Part shown: piece after piece, positions 52,527 to 62,351 of the stretch
Numbering within the stretch: the stretch's first letter is position 1
How the letters are laid out: each line of letters starts with the position of its first letter
The notes under the pieces: model-generated
Databases searched by the model: none
What the model was told of the DNA's origin: nothing
The model's input: the letters and a program-made list of their open reading frames with translations, nothing else
Program-made: the position numbers and the translations under genes
Source: Deltaproteobacteria bacterium
GTDB taxonomy: Bacteria > Desulfobacterota > Desulfarculia > Desulfarculales > Desulfarculaceae
NCBI GenBank assembly: GCA_021811275.1
Contig: JAJZPI010000001.1
Location: 16,094-80,093 of the forward strand
Length of the DNA: 64,000 nt
Reading direction: 5' to 3'

Positions 52527-52808
52527 CTACTTCTTGCCGGCGGCGCGCTTGCTGGCCTTGATGGGGTTGAGCTTGGCCGCTTCCTTGACCTGCCCCTTGA
52601 TGTGGGTGGCGAAGTTGCAAGCGCCGTAGCGCCACTTGGCCGCAGGGTCGGGGTAGCTCTTGCAGTAGAGCAGATCGCCGGCGGCGACTGTGCGCTCACA
52701 GCCCTCGCAGGACTCGATGGCGGGGTGGCAGGTGCCGCCGTTGTACGAACAGCCCTTGCTGGTCATGAAGGCACATTCCATGCCTTCGCGGGTGGTGGTG
52801 CAAAGCAT
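52527..52808 (-). CDS. PxxKW-family cysteine-rich protein
   Basis: 93 residues. Eight cysteines: MLC, MECAF, KGCSYNGGTC, ESCEGCERT, LYCKSYPDPAAKWRYGAC. The PxxKW motif (PAAKW) with CNFATH defines the family, seen chiefly in sulfate-reducing Desulfobacterota. The Cys spacing suggests an iron-sulfur or zinc site. The C-terminal KASKRAAGKK tail is basic. AAGGAG precedes the ATG. The function is unknown. Confidence 0.85.
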   Translation of the reverse strand: MLCTTTREGMECAFMTSKGCSYNGGTCHPAIESCEGCERTVAAGDLLYCKSYPDPAAKWRYGACNFATHIKGQVKEAAKLNPIKASKRAAGKK

Positions 52809-53073
52809 GACCGGACATCTCCTTACGGACAGAGTAACCCCGAATCTGGGCCGGGGGTGGAGTTTGCCTGCTAAATATGGTGTTATCTTGTCCTTATGTC
52901 AATGGGCCCCAGCCAGTATTTTCAAGTGGGGCTTCGGGGGCTCTAAAGGTCTTGCCTCTCTTGACAAATGACGGGCGCTGCCGTAGATAACGAAGCCTAG
53001 TTCGCGCATAAATTCCGCAAGGGCCCCGGATAAAATCCACGCGGCCCCCGCCTTTGGGGTAGGAGTCAGACAA

Positions 53074-54615
53074 GTGACTGGTAACCCGGAGCAAAGCAAG
53101 AAGAAGCCCGCCCAGAACCCGGCCGCCCCGGCCGACGACAATATACTCAGGCGTCAACGCCGTCAGAAAGCCGCCGAACTGCGTGAGGCCGGAATCCCAC
53201 TGTTCCCCAACACCTTCCGACCGCGCGACACCATCGCGGAAATAAAAGCCCAATACGAGCGCATGGACGCTAGCCGCCTGGAGTCCATGGAGGAAACCAA
53301 GTTCATTCTGGGCGGCCGCATCATGGCCCTGCGCTCCTTCGGCAAGGCGGCCTTCATCAAGATCCAGGACCGCAGCGGCTCCTTGCAATGCCACGTGGAA
53401 AAGGCCACCGTGGGCGAGGAGCGCTACGCCCTGTTCAAGAAGCTCGACGTGGGCGACATGATCGGCGTACGCGGACCGCTTTTCCGCACCCGCACCCAGG
53501 AGCTGACCCTCAAGGTGGAGAGCCTGCAGCTGGTTACCAAGAGCTACCGGCCGCTGCCAGAGAAGTTCCACGGGCTGACCGACGTGGAGCAGCGCTACCG
53601 CCAGCGCTACCTGGACCTGATCATGAACCAGGACGTGCGCGAGATATTCAAGTCGCGCTCCACCATCGTCTCCACCGTGCGCCGGTATTTGGAGGAGAGG
53701 CGCTTCATGGAGGTGGAGACCCCCATGATGCAGCTCATCCCCGGCGGCGCCCTGGCCCGGCCCTTCGAGACCTACCACAACGCCCTGGGCATGAAGCTCT
53801 ACCTGCGGGTGGCGCCGGAACTCTATCTCAAGCGGCTGGTGGTGGGCGGCCTGGAGCGGGTATTCGAACTCAACCGCAACTTCCGCAACGAGGGCATCAG
53901 CGTACGCCACAACCCCGAGTTCACCATGCTCGAGTTCTACATGGCCTACGCCGACTACGAAGACCTGATGACCATCACCGAGGAGCTGGTCAGCCAGTGC
54001 GCCATGGCCGTGCGGGGGGCCTTGAAGTTTGAATACCAGGGCCGCGAGATCGACCTGAATCCGCCCTGGCGCAACTTCGACTTTCGCACCAGCCTGCTGG
54101 AGATCGGCGGGGTGCCGCCGGAGGTGCTCTTCAAGTACGACAAGGCCTTGGCCCTTTCCCGCGAGCTGGGAGGGGTGCACAAGCCCAGCGACGGCCTGGG
54201 CAAAATTCTCCACAAGATATTCGAGGTGTTGGTGGAGCCCGAGCTTTGGCAGCCCACCTTCATCACCGGCTACCCACGCGACATCTCCCCTTTAAGCCGC
54301 ACCAACGACCTGGACCACGAGATCGTCGACCGTTTCGAGTTCTTCATCGCCGGGCGCGAGATGGGCAACGGCTTCAGCGAGCTCAACGACCCTGACGACC
54401 AGCGCGAGCGCTTCAAGGAGCAGGTGGCCGAGCGCGAGGCCGGTGACGAGGAGGCCCGCTTCATGGACAAGGACTACGTGCGGGCGCTGGAGTACGGCCT
54501 GCCCCCCACCGCCGGCGAGGGCCTGGGCATCGACCGCTTGGTCATGCTGCTCACCGACCAGCCCAGCATCCGCGAGGTAATTCTCTTCCCCCTGCTCAGG
54601 CCCGAGCGCGCCTGA
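53074..54615 (+). CDS. lysS: Lysyl-tRNA synthetase, class II
   Basis: 513 residues. The N-terminal OB-fold anticodon domain (ILGGRIMALRSFGKAAFIKIQD) is followed by the class II core: VRRYLEERRFMEVETPMMQ (motif 1), FELNRNFRNEGISVRHNPEFTMLE (motif 2), and GEGLGIDRLVMLLTD (motif 3). The GTG start has AGGAG 8 bases upstream, and the first 20 residues are a Lys/Ala/Pro-rich lead. Its stop overlaps the lolC start by one base, linking translation with lipoprotein export. Confidence 0.96.
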   Translation: MTGNPEQSKKKPAQNPAAPADDNILRRQRRQKAAELREAGIPLFPNTFRPRDTIAEIKAQYERMDASRLESMEETKFILGGRIMALRSFGKAAFIKIQDRSGSLQCHVEKATVGEERYALFKKLDVGDMIGVRGPLFRTRTQELTLKVESLQLVTKSYRPLPEKFHGLTDVEQRYRQRYLDLIMNQDVREIFKSRSTIVSTVRRYLEERRFMEVETPMMQLIPGGALARPFETYHNALGMKLYLRVAPELYLKRLVVGGLERVFELNRNFRNEGISVRHNPEFTMLEFYMAYADYEDLMTITEELVSQCAMAVRGALKFEYQGREIDLNPPWRNFDFRTSLLEIGGVPPEVLFKYDKALALSRELGGVHKPSDGLGKILHKIFEVLVEPELWQPTFITGYPRDISPLSRTNDLDHEIVDRFEFFIAGREMGNGFSELNDPDDQRERFKEQVAEREAGDEEARFMDKDYVRALEYGLPPTAGEGLGIDRLVMLLTDQPSIREVILFPLLRPERA

Positions 54616-55847
54616 TGACCTTCGAGGTCTTCGTCGCCCTGCGCTACTTGCGCGCCAAGCGCAAGCAGACCTTTATTTCGCTGATCACCGTTCTCTCCAT
54701 GGCCGGAGTGGCCCTGGGCGTGTGCGCCCTGGTGGTGGTGCTCTCGGTCATGAGCGGTTTCGAGAACGAACTCAAGAACAAGATTCTTGGCCTGAACGCC
54801 CACATCATGGTCTTCAAGTCCGGCGACAACATGAGCGATCCCCGGCTGGTGATCGCGGCGGCCCAGGCCGACCCCGAGGTAAGCGTGGCCACGCCATACG
54901 TCTATGGCCAAGTCATGGTGGTGGCCTCGGGGGGGGCCAGCGGGGCCATCGTGCGGGGCATAGACCTGCCCGAGGCTCTCAAGGTCATAGACCTGGAGCA
55001 CACCATGATCCAGGGATCGCCCCAGGATTTGGTCGACTCCGGCAAGCGCGGGGAGTTGCCGGGAATCATCCTGGGCAGCGGAGTGGCCCGCCGCCTGGGG
55101 CTGGTCCGGGGCTCCAACGTTCAACTGGTGAACCCTCTGGGCGAGGAGACCCCGGTGGGCCGGGCCCCCAAGAGCGAACCCTTCAGGGTGGTGGGCATAT
55201 TCGAGTCGGGCATGTACCAATATGACTCCACCCTGTGCTACGTTTCCATGCGGGCCGGGCAGGAGCTTTTCGACCTGGGCCGGGCGGTCAACGGGGTGGA
55301 GGTGCGGGTCAAGGACATCTACCGGGCAGACGAGGTTGGCAGGCGTCTGGCCAAGGCGCTGGGACCGGCCTACTTCGCCAGAGACTGGATGGTGATGAAC
55401 CATAATCTTTTCGCGGCGTTAAAGCTTGAAAAGATCACCATGTTCGTGATCCTCATATTAATAGTCCTGGTAGCGGCTTTTGGCATCATCAGCTCCCTTA
55501 TAATGCTTGTAATGGAAAAAACCCGCGATATCGGTGTGTTGAAAGCCATGGGGGCCACCGAGGCCAGCGTAAGGCGCATATTCATGCTGGAAGGGGTCGT
55601 CATCGGCGCCGTGGGCACCTCCGCCGGGCTGGGCCTGGGGCTGTTCCTGTGCTGGCTCCTGGGCAAGTACAAGTTCATAGAGCTACCCAAGGATGTCTAC
55701 GCCCTCAGCACCCTGCCGGTGCAGGTCGAGCCCCTGACCGTGCTGGTGGTGGGCTGCTCGGCCATCCTGATAAGCCTTTTGGCCACCATCTATCCCGCCC
55801 ACGCCGCCGGCCGCCTGGAGCCGGTGCGGGCCTTGCGCTACGAATGA
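54615..55847 (+). CDS. lolC: Lipoprotein-releasing ABC permease (LolC/LolE family)
   Basis: 410 residues with four membrane helices: one N-terminal ([31 protein letters not shown]) and three C-terminal ([25 protein letters not shown] and two more) around a large periplasmic domain. [22 protein letters not shown] is the family lead, and [22 protein letters not shown] is the coupling loop. With LolD it releases outer-membrane lipoproteins from the inner membrane. Only one permease gene is present, so a homodimer (LolF-like) is likely. Confidence 0.93.
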   Translation: MTFEVFVALRYLRAKRKQTFISLITVLSMAGVALGVCALVVVLSVMSGFENELKNKILGLNAHIMVFKSGDNMSDPRLVIAAAQADPEVSVATPYVYGQVMVVASGGASGAIVRGIDLPEALKVIDLEHTMIQGSPQDLVDSGKRGELPGIILGSGVARRLGLVRGSNVQLVNPLGEETPVGRAPKSEPFRVVGIFESGMYQYDSTLCYVSMRAGQELFDLGRAVNGVEVRVKDIYRADEVGRRLAKALGPAYFARDWMVMNHNLFAALKLEKITMFVILILIVLVAAFGIISSLIMLVMEKTRDIGVLKAMGATEASVRRIFMLEGVVIGAVGTSAGLGLGLFLCWLLGKYKFIELPKDVYALSTLPVQVEPLTVLVVGCSAILISLLATIYPAHAAGRLEPVRALRYE

Positions 55848-56587
55848 GCGGGCAAGCGGTGAACGAGGAGGGAAAAGGGGCGCCGGGCTCTGGGGTCTTG
55901 ACAGCCGCCCCTTCCTTTATTCATATAGAAAGACTCTACAAGACCTACGAGGGCCCCCGTGATACAGTGGAGGTCCTCAAGGGCTTGGATCTCCAGGTGG
56001 CCCAGGGCGAGACTGTGGCCATCCTGGGGGCCTCGGGGGTGGGAAAATCCACCTTGCTACATATCGCCGGGGCCCTGGACAGACCGACCGGCGGGCTGGT
56101 GCTGGTGGATGGGCAGGAAATATTCAGGATGGATGAGCGGGCTCTGGCCGTCTTCCGCAACCGGAACATCGGTTTCGTGTTCCAGTTTCACCACCTCCTG
56201 CCCGAATTCTCGGCCCTGGAGAACGTGATGATGCCTGCCCTGATAGCCCGGCGGGAGCGAGGCGAGGCATTGGAACGGGCGCGGGCCTTGTTGGCCGAGG
56301 TGGGGCTCGGCCACCGCGAGGACCATCGGGTGGGAGAGCTTTCCGGGGGTGAAGCCCAGCGGGTGGCCGTGGCCCGGGCCCTGGTCCTGGAGCCCAAGCT
56401 GCTTTTGGCCGACGAACCCACGGGCAACCTGGACGAGCGCACCGGCGAGAAGGTGCACGAACTGATGCTGCGTCTTAATTTGGAGCACGGGCTGACGACC
56501 TTGGTGGCTACCCACAACGAGCGGCTCGCCGCTGGACTCCAGCGGCGGCTGCGGCTTATGGACGGCAAGGTTTTTCCACTGGCGTGA
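55844..56587 (+). CDS. lolD: Lipoprotein-releasing ABC ATPase LolD
   Basis: 247 residues. Walker [20 protein letters not shown]-loop [18 protein letters not shown] (LolD mark), signature [15 protein letters not shown] and Walker [14 protein letters not shown] are intact. The ATG overlaps the lolC stop as ATGA. The first 28 residues ([16 protein letters not shown]...) extend beyond the usual family start, so a later in-frame start such as GTG 55859 remains possible. Confidence 0.93.
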   Translation: MSGQAVNEEGKGAPGSGVLTAAPSFIHIERLYKTYEGPRDTVEVLKGLDLQVAQGETVAILGASGVGKSTLLHIAGALDRPTGGLVLVDGQEIFRMDERALAVFRNRNIGFVFQFHHLLPEFSALENVMMPALIARRERGEALERARALLAEVGLGHREDHRVGELSGGEAQRVAVARALVLEPKLLLADEPTGNLDERTGEKVHELMLRLNLEHGLTTLVATHNERLAAGLQRRLRLMDGKVFPLA

Positions 56588-56719
56588 TAGGATGTTCCCG
56601 GGCGGACCAGGTGGCCTTCCCAGGACCTGATAGAATACGGCGTTGTTATTATCGGGCCGAAGCGTTGAGGAATATTTCCTGCCTCGCGGGCCGGCACCGG
56701 ACTTGATGGCGGGGGCGCA

Positions 56720-59365
56720 ATGAGAAAAAAGGCACTGCTGTGGGCCTTGGCCCTGGTGTTGGTGTGGCCAACCTTGCTTTGGGCGGCCGAGCCCTCCAAG
56801 GTGGCGGTCTTCCCCTTCGACATCTTCAGCCAGGAGCCCCTGGAAAACCTCCGCACTGGCCTGCAGGAGATGCTGGCCGACAAGCTCAAGGGCGAGGGCG
56901 TGACGGTGCTCGACCCCAAGGAGGCCTCGCGCGCCTTGCAGGCCACGGGCAAACCCTTGGAGCAAACCCTGGTGCGCAGCTTGGCCGGCAAGATGGGGGC
57001 GGACTTTGCGGTCTTCGGCTCCCTGACCAAGATCGGTGCCCGGGTATCCTTGGACCTCAAGATCATTGACGTCATGGGCATCCGCCGCCCGCAGTCGGTC
57101 TTCGTCGAGGGCGCCGGCATCGACGCCCTCTCTCCCCTGATCGAGCGCCTGGCCCGCGAAGTGGGCGCCCAGGCCGCCGGGCGCGAGCAGGTGGCCGACA
57201 TTCAGGTGAAGGGCAACCGGCGCATCGAGGCCGAGGCCATCAAGGCCGTGCTCAAGACCAAGGTGGGCGGCGCCTATTCCCCGATCCGTCTGGACGAGGA
57301 CCTGCGCGCCATTTGGAAGATGGGCTATTTCGACGACGTGCGCCTGGAGTCCCAGGACGGGCCCCAGGGCAAGGTGGTGGTCGTCTCCGTAGTGGAGAAG
57401 CCCGTCGTGCGCGAGATCCGGATAGTCGGCAACAAGGCCATCGACGACAAGGACCTGCGCGAGCAGATGGGCATCAAGCCCTTCGGCGTCTTCCGACCCG
57501 ACGCCCTCCTTGAGGCCGACACCAAGATCATGAAGATGTACCGCGACAAGGGCTACTACGACGCCAAGGTGAAGATCAGCGTCGAGAACCTGGAGTCCGG
57601 CGACAAGCGCCTTCTGGTAAAGGTGGACGAGGGCGCCAAGGTTTTTATCAAAAGCATCGAGTTCGTGGGCAACACCGCGGCCAAGCCGGGAGACCTCAAG
57701 GACCAGATGGGCACCAAGGAGAAGGGCTGGTTCTCCTGGCTGACCGAGAGCAACGTTCTGGAGAGGGGCAAACTCGACCAGGACCTGGAGAAGCTCACCG
57801 ACTACTATTACAACTTGGGCTACATGACGGCCAGGGTGGCCGAGCAGGAGATCCGGCGCGAGCCCGACGGGCTGGTGGTGGTGATCAGCGTGCAGGAGGG
57901 GCCTAGGTTCAAGATCAGCGACATCAGCATGTCCGGCGACATGATCAAGCCGCAGGAAGAGCTGATGGCCAGCTTAAAGACCAAGCCCGGCGAGTGGTTC
58001 AACCGCGACATCCTGCGCGCCGACATCAACAACATAAATACCCTTTACGCCGACCAGGGCTTCGCTTACGTCGAGGTGCGCCCCCAGATCGACCAGAACA
58101 TGGAGAAGCACACGGTCAGCGTGGGTTTCAACATCAAGAAGGGTGAGAAGGTCTACTTCGAGCGGATCATCATCACCGGCAACACCAACACCCGCGACAA
58201 GGTCATCCGGCGCGAACTCTCCGTGGCCGAAGGCGATCTCTTCTCCGGCACCGCCATCCGCGAGGCCAACAGCCGCCTGGCACGCACCAACTACTTCGAG
58301 GACGTGCACATCACCACCAGCAAGGGCAGCACGCCCGACCGTATGGACCTCAAGATAGACGTCAAGGAGAAACGCACCGGACAGTTCAGCGTGGGTGCGG
58401 GCTACTCCACCGTTGACCACTTCATGATCATGGGCCGCGTCGGCGAGAGCAACCTGTTCGGCCGCGGACAGCAGCTTGAACTCAAGGGACAGGTCGGCGG
58501 CGTCAGCAACCGCTACACCATCAGCTTCACCGAGCCCTGGTTCCTGGACAAGCCCATAAGCGCCGGCATCGATCTTTACGACTGGGATCGCGAGTTCTAC
58601 AGCTACTCCAAGGAGGCCGTGGGCGGGCGCTTGCGTTTCGGCTTCCCTACTCCCCTGGCCTACACTCGCCTCTACACCTACTACACTTATGAGGTGGCCA
58701 ACGTATATTCGATCCAGGACAATGCGGCGGCCGTCATCAGGGATCAGGAAGGCGAGCACACCACCAGTTCGGTGCGCGGCATCCTGCGCCGCGATTCCCG
58801 CGACCACTACTTCAGCCCCACCAGGGGAAGCGACAACAGTATCAGCGTGGAGTACGCCGGCGATCCCATCGGCGGCACCAACGCCTTCATCAAGGTGCTG
58901 GGCGATACCGGCTGGTATCTGCCGCTGTGGTTCCAGCACGTTTTCGTGCTTCATGGCCGCATCGGCTGGCTGACCGGCCACGAGGGCGGCGACCTGCCCA
59001 TCTACGAGAAGTTCTTCCTGGGCGGCATAAACACCCTGCGCGGCTTCGACTATCAGTCGGTCAGCCCGCGCGATCCCCTCACCAACGACCGCATCGGCGG
59101 CGAGCGCATGGCCCTGGCCAACATCGAGTATCGCTTCCCCGTGCTCCCCAAGGCGGGCCTTGTGGGCGTGTTCTTCTATGACACCGGCAACAGCTGGAGC
59201 GAGGCCGACGGCTACAAGTTCGACGACCTGCGCAGCAGCGTGGGCGCGGGCATCCGCTGGCTCTCGCCGGTGGGCCCCCTGCGTCTGGAATACGGCTACG
59301 TGCTCGATCCCAGGTCCGACGAATCCGGCTCCAACTGGGAATTCACCATCGGAAGCGTTTTCTAA
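56720..59365 (+). CDS. bamA: Outer-membrane protein assembly factor BamA with extra N-terminal domain
   Basis: 881 residues. After a signal peptide (LLWALALVLVWPTLLWAAE) come about 125 residues of TolB/CsgG-like alpha/beta sequence (VAVFPFDIFSQEPLENL, GADFAVFGSLTKIGARVSLDLKI). Five POTRA domains follow, starting IQVKGNRRIEAEAIKAVLKT and including IRIVGNKAIDDKDLREQM. The C-terminal half is the 16-strand barrel with GGINTLRGFDYQSVSPR (VRGF/Y-type lid motif) and a terminal Phe (IGSVF). It inserts outer-membrane beta-barrels. Skp and the lipid A genes follow directly. Confidence 0.95.
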   Translation: MRKKALLWALALVLVWPTLLWAAEPSKVAVFPFDIFSQEPLENLRTGLQEMLADKLKGEGVTVLDPKEASRALQATGKPLEQTLVRSLAGKMGADFAVFGSLTKIGARVSLDLKIIDVMGIRRPQSVFVEGAGIDALSPLIERLAREVGAQAAGREQVADIQVKGNRRIEAEAIKAVLKTKVGGAYSPIRLDEDLRAIWKMGYFDDVRLESQDGPQGKVVVVSVVEKPVVREIRIVGNKAIDDKDLREQMGIKPFGVFRPDALLEADTKIMKMYRDKGYYDAKVKISVENLESGDKRLLVKVDEGAKVFIKSIEFVGNTAAKPGDLKDQMGTKEKGWFSWLTESNVLERGKLDQDLEKLTDYYYNLGYMTARVAEQEIRREPDGLVVVISVQEGPRFKISDISMSGDMIKPQEELMASLKTKPGEWFNRDILRADINNINTLYADQGFAYVEVRPQIDQNMEKHTVSVGFNIKKGEKVYFERIIITGNTNTRDKVIRRELSVAEGDLFSGTAIREANSRLARTNYFEDVHITTSKGSTPDRMDLKIDVKEKRTGQFSVGAGYSTVDHFMIMGRVGESNLFGRGQQLELKGQVGGVSNRYTISFTEPWFLDKPISAGIDLYDWDREFYSYSKEAVGGRLRFGFPTPLAYTRLYTYYTYEVANVYSIQDNAAAVIRDQEGEHTTSSVRGILRRDSRDHYFSPTRGSDNSISVEYAGDPIGGTNAFIKVLGDTGWYLPLWFQHVFVLHGRIGWLTGHEGGDLPIYEKFFLGGINTLRGFDYQSVSPRDPLTNDRIGGERMALANIEYRFPVLPKAGLVGVFFYDTGNSWSEADGYKFDDLRSSVGAGIRWLSPVGPLRLEYGYVLDPRSDESGSNWEFTIGSVF

Positions 59366-59401
59366 ATCGGGCCTTGGCAGGCCCTTCAAGGAGAATACAG
59401 C

Positions 59402-59935
59402 ATGTTGAAATCTGGCAAGTGGTTATTGATGCTGGGTATGCTGGCCGTGCTCATTTGCGCCGCCTGGGCTCTGCCCACGGCGGCGAGCGCCCAAAGTATG
59501 GTGGCGGTTGTGGATTACGAGCGGGCGGTCAAGGAATGCGCCCAGGGCAAGAAGGCCGGCGCGGAGCTGAAGCGCCGTGCCGACAAGCTCGAGGGTGCGC
59601 TTAAGAGCATGAACGAGGAGGTACAGGCCCTGCGCAAGGAGCTGGAGAACTCGGCCATGCTGCTCAAACCCGAGGCCAAGCTGGCCAAGGAGCGCGACTT
59701 CGAGCGCAAGGTGCGCACCTTGAACGACCGCACCCGCGACGCCCAGCAGGAGATGCAGGAAGCCCAACGTGACGCCTTCCAGCCGGTGCTGCGCGAGATG
59801 GGCCGGGTCATCAACGAGATCGGTACCAAGAACGGCTACGCCGTGGTCATCGAGGCTCGCACCACCCTGTACTTCCCCAAGAGCGCCGATATCACCGCCC
59901 AGGTGATCGCGGCCTATGACAAGCTGCACCCCTAG
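59402..59935 (+). CDS. skp: OmpH/Skp-type periplasmic chaperone
   Basis: 177 residues. Signal peptide ending TAASAQS, then VAVVDYERAVKECAQGKKA as in Skp, a long helical hairpin rich in K, E, R and Q (about residues 50-130), and a closing strand region (GYAVVIEARTTLYFPKSADIT). The trimeric chaperone holds unfolded outer-membrane proteins for BamA. AAGGAG lies upstream of the ATG, 36 bases after bamA. Confidence 0.92.
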   Translation: MLKSGKWLLMLGMLAVLICAAWALPTAASAQSMVAVVDYERAVKECAQGKKAGAELKRRADKLEGALKSMNEEVQALRKELENSAMLLKPEAKLAKERDFERKVRTLNDRTRDAQQEMQEAQRDAFQPVLREMGRVINEIGTKNGYAVVIEARTTLYFPKSADITAQVIAAYDKLHP

Positions 59936-59956
59936 ACCGGCGGCGGCCTGAGCGGT

Positions 59957-60988
59957 ATGGAAGCTACCCTGGCGCAATTGGCGGCCCTGCTTGGCGGCAA
60001 GCTCGAAGGGCCCGGCGACCGCGTTGTGAGCGGCATCAAGGGCATCGAGGAGGCCGGAGCTCAGGACGTGGCCTTTCTGGCCAATCCCAAGTATGCCAAG
60101 GCCCTGCCCGCCTGCCGGGCCGGAGTTGTGCTGGTCAGGCTTGAGCAGAAGGTTCCCGATGGGCTAGCGGTGATCCGGGTGGCCGATCCCTACTTGGCCT
60201 ACGCCAAGATACTCACCCAGGCCACCGCCAAGCCTTACGTCCCCTTGGGCGTGCACGAACGGGCCGTGGTGGAGCCCGGCGCGGCGCTGGGCCGAGACGT
60301 GAGCGTTCACGCTCTGGCTTACGTGGGCGAGGGGGCGGTGATCGGCGACCGGGTCGTGCTCCATTCCGGCGTGCACGTGGGGGCGGGGGCCCGGGTGGGC
60401 GATGGCACCGTGCTGCACCCCAACGTGGTTCTCTACCACGGCTGCCTGGTTGGCAAGCGGTGCATCATCCACGCCGGCACGGTCATTGGTTCCGACGGCT
60501 ACGGCTTCGTGCCCGATGGCGAGAGGCATTTCAAAATTCCCCAGATCGGCATCGTGCAGATCGATGACGATGTGGAGTTGGGTGCCAACAACACCATCGA
60601 TCGGGCGGCCACCGGACGCACCTGGATCCAAAGCGGGGTCAAAACCGACAACATGGTCCATGTGGCCCACAACTGCGTGGTGGGCGAACATTCCCTCCTG
60701 GTGGCGCAGGTGGGCATCAGCGGCTCCACCAAGTTGGGTCGCAAGGTGGTATTGGGCGGTCAGGTGGGTCTTTCAGGGCACATCACCATCGGCGACGGGG
60801 CCATGGTTGGCTCCCAGAGCGGGGTGGCCCATTCCATCGAACCGGGCCAGATCATGAGCGGCACCCCGGCGATGCCCCATAAACTTTGGTTGCGCACCAG
60901 CCAGCTCATACGCCGCCTGCCCGAACTCTTCGACCGGGTCAAGGCTCTGGAAAGCGGCCGGGAGGGCTCACGAGAGCCCCTGTCATAA
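59957..60988 (+). CDS. lpxD: UDP-3-O-acylglucosamine N-acyltransferase LpxD
   Basis: 343 residues. The N-terminal uridine-binding domain (LGGKLEGPGDRVVSGIKGIEEAG) is followed by left-handed hexapeptide repeats (VHALAYVGEGAVIGDRVVLH and later), the conserved NNTIDRAATGRTWIQSGVKTDNMVHVAHNC with the catalytic His, and a C-terminal helix. It adds the N-linked acyl chain in lipid A synthesis. The gene starts 21 bases after skp. Confidence 0.95.
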   Translation: MEATLAQLAALLGGKLEGPGDRVVSGIKGIEEAGAQDVAFLANPKYAKALPACRAGVVLVRLEQKVPDGLAVIRVADPYLAYAKILTQATAKPYVPLGVHERAVVEPGAALGRDVSVHALAYVGEGAVIGDRVVLHSGVHVGAGARVGDGTVLHPNVVLYHGCLVGKRCIIHAGTVIGSDGYGFVPDGERHFKIPQIGIVQIDDDVELGANNTIDRAATGRTWIQSGVKTDNMVHVAHNCVVGEHSLLVAQVGISGSTKLGRKVVLGGQVGLSGHITIGDGAMVGSQSGVAHSIEPGQIMSGTPAMPHKLWLRTSQLIRRLPELFDRVKALESGREGSREPLS

Positions 60989-60998
60989 AGGAGAGGCC

Positions 60999-61475
60999 AT
61001 GGCGGAAGTGGTTATGAACCTGGAACAGGTGATGGAGCATCTGCCCCATCGCTACCCCTTCCTGCTGGTGGACAGGGTTTTGGAGCTGGAGCCCGGCCAG
61101 CGCGTCAAGGCGCTCAAAAATGTTACCTACAACGAGCACTTTTTCCAGGGCCATTTCCCCGGACGCCCGGTCATGCCCGGCGTGCTCATCCTGGAGGCCA
61201 TGGCCCAGTCCGGCGGCATCATGGCCTACTCCATGTCGGCCGACGCCAAGGGCCGGCTGATTTTCTTCATGTCCATAGACAAGGTGAAGTTCCGTCGGCC
61301 GGTGGTTCCTGGCGACCAACTGATTCTGGAGCTCACCAACCTGCACCGCTCCAGCCGGGCCTTCAAGATGCGGGGCGAGGCCTTCGTGGACGGCAAGCTG
61401 GTTGCCGAGGCGGAATTGACCGCCGCCATCGAGCATGCCGTTGCCGCCAATGCGCGGGAAGATGCCAAGGCTTAA
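60999..61475 (+). CDS. fabZ: 3-hydroxyacyl-ACP dehydratase FabZ
   Basis: 158 residues, hot-dog fold. [19 protein letters not shown] opens the domain. [26 protein letters not shown] carries the catalytic His and Glu. It removes water from hydroxyacyl-ACP and so shares substrate with LpxA and LpxD. AAAGGAGAGG precedes the ATG, 10 bases after lpxD. Confidence 0.96.
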   Translation: MAEVVMNLEQVMEHLPHRYPFLLVDRVLELEPGQRVKALKNVTYNEHFFQGHFPGRPVMPGVLILEAMAQSGGIMAYSMSADAKGRLIFFMSIDKVKFRRPVVPGDQLILELTNLHRSSRAFKMRGEAFVDGKLVAEAELTAAIEHAVAANAREDAKA

Positions 61476-61561
61476 AATGGAACGGCGGCAGGCTCCCGTC
61501 ATCCGCAATGTGCTACACCGCCTGATCGCGCAGAGGCGCGACGGTTAAGGGAAAGCGACCC

Positions 61562-62335
61562 ATGACCATTCATCCCACCGCCGTGGTGGATGTCACCGTA
61601 CGTTTGGCCGAGGGCGTGGAAGTCGGCGCCTACGCCTTCATAGGCCCCGGCGTGGAGCTGGGCCCCGGCTGCCGCATCGGCCACCACGCCAACCTCGAGC
61701 GTTGGACACGCCTGGGTGCGGGTTGCCGGGTCTGGCCCTTCGCCTCGGTGGGCGGCGACGCCCAGGACCTGAAATACGCCGGCGAGGAGACCTGGTTGGA
61801 GATCGGGGCCAATGCCCAGATCCGCGAGTTCGTGACCATCAACCGTGGCACCGGCCACGGCGGAGGCACCACCAGAATTGGCGACGACTGTCTGTTCATG
61901 GCCTACAGCCACGTGGCTCACGATTGCCAGCTGGGCGACCACGTGATCATGGCCAACAGCGCCACCCTGGCCGGTCACGTCATTCTGGAGGATCATGTCT
62001 CCCTGGGCGGCCTTGTGGCGGTGCACCAGTTCACCCGCATCGGCCGCCATTGCTTCGTGGGAGGGTTGAGCGGCGTCGCCATGGATCTGCCACCCTTCTG
62101 CCTTTGCGAGGGCAACCGGGCCAAGGCCCACGGCCTCAACGTGGTGGGATTGAAGCGCGCCGGGTTCACGCCCGAGGCCATGGAGGCCCTCAAACAGGCC
62201 TACCGGATCATCTTCCGCAGCCGCACCCCCATGGCCCAGGCCTTGGACAAGGTCCGCGCCGAGGTTGCCGACCTGCCGGAGGTACGCCACATGCTCAACT
62301 TCATCGCCACTTCGGAGCGGGGGGTTTCCCGCTAG
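61562..62335 (+). CDS. lpxA: UDP-N-acetylglucosamine acyltransferase LpxA
   Basis: 257 residues. Hexapeptide repeats begin IHPTAVVDVTVRLAEGVEVGAYAFIGPGVELG. The catalytic His lies in MAYSHVAHDCQLGD, the chain-length region is HQFTRIGRHCFVGGLSGV, and the C-terminal helices bind ACP (LNVVGLKRAGFTPEAMEALKQAYRIIF). It performs the first step of lipid A synthesis. The gap to fabZ is 86 bases, the longest in this cluster. Confidence 0.95.
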   Translation: MTIHPTAVVDVTVRLAEGVEVGAYAFIGPGVELGPGCRIGHHANLERWTRLGAGCRVWPFASVGGDAQDLKYAGEETWLEIGANAQIREFVTINRGTGHGGGTTRIGDDCLFMAYSHVAHDCQLGDHVIMANSATLAGHVILEDHVSLGGLVAVHQFTRIGRHCFVGGLSGVAMDLPPFCLCEGNRAKAHGLNVVGLKRAGFTPEAMEALKQAYRIIFRSRTPMAQALDKVRAEVADLPEVRHMLNFIATSERGVSR

Positions 62336-62351
62336 TCATGGGCTTTGTATC

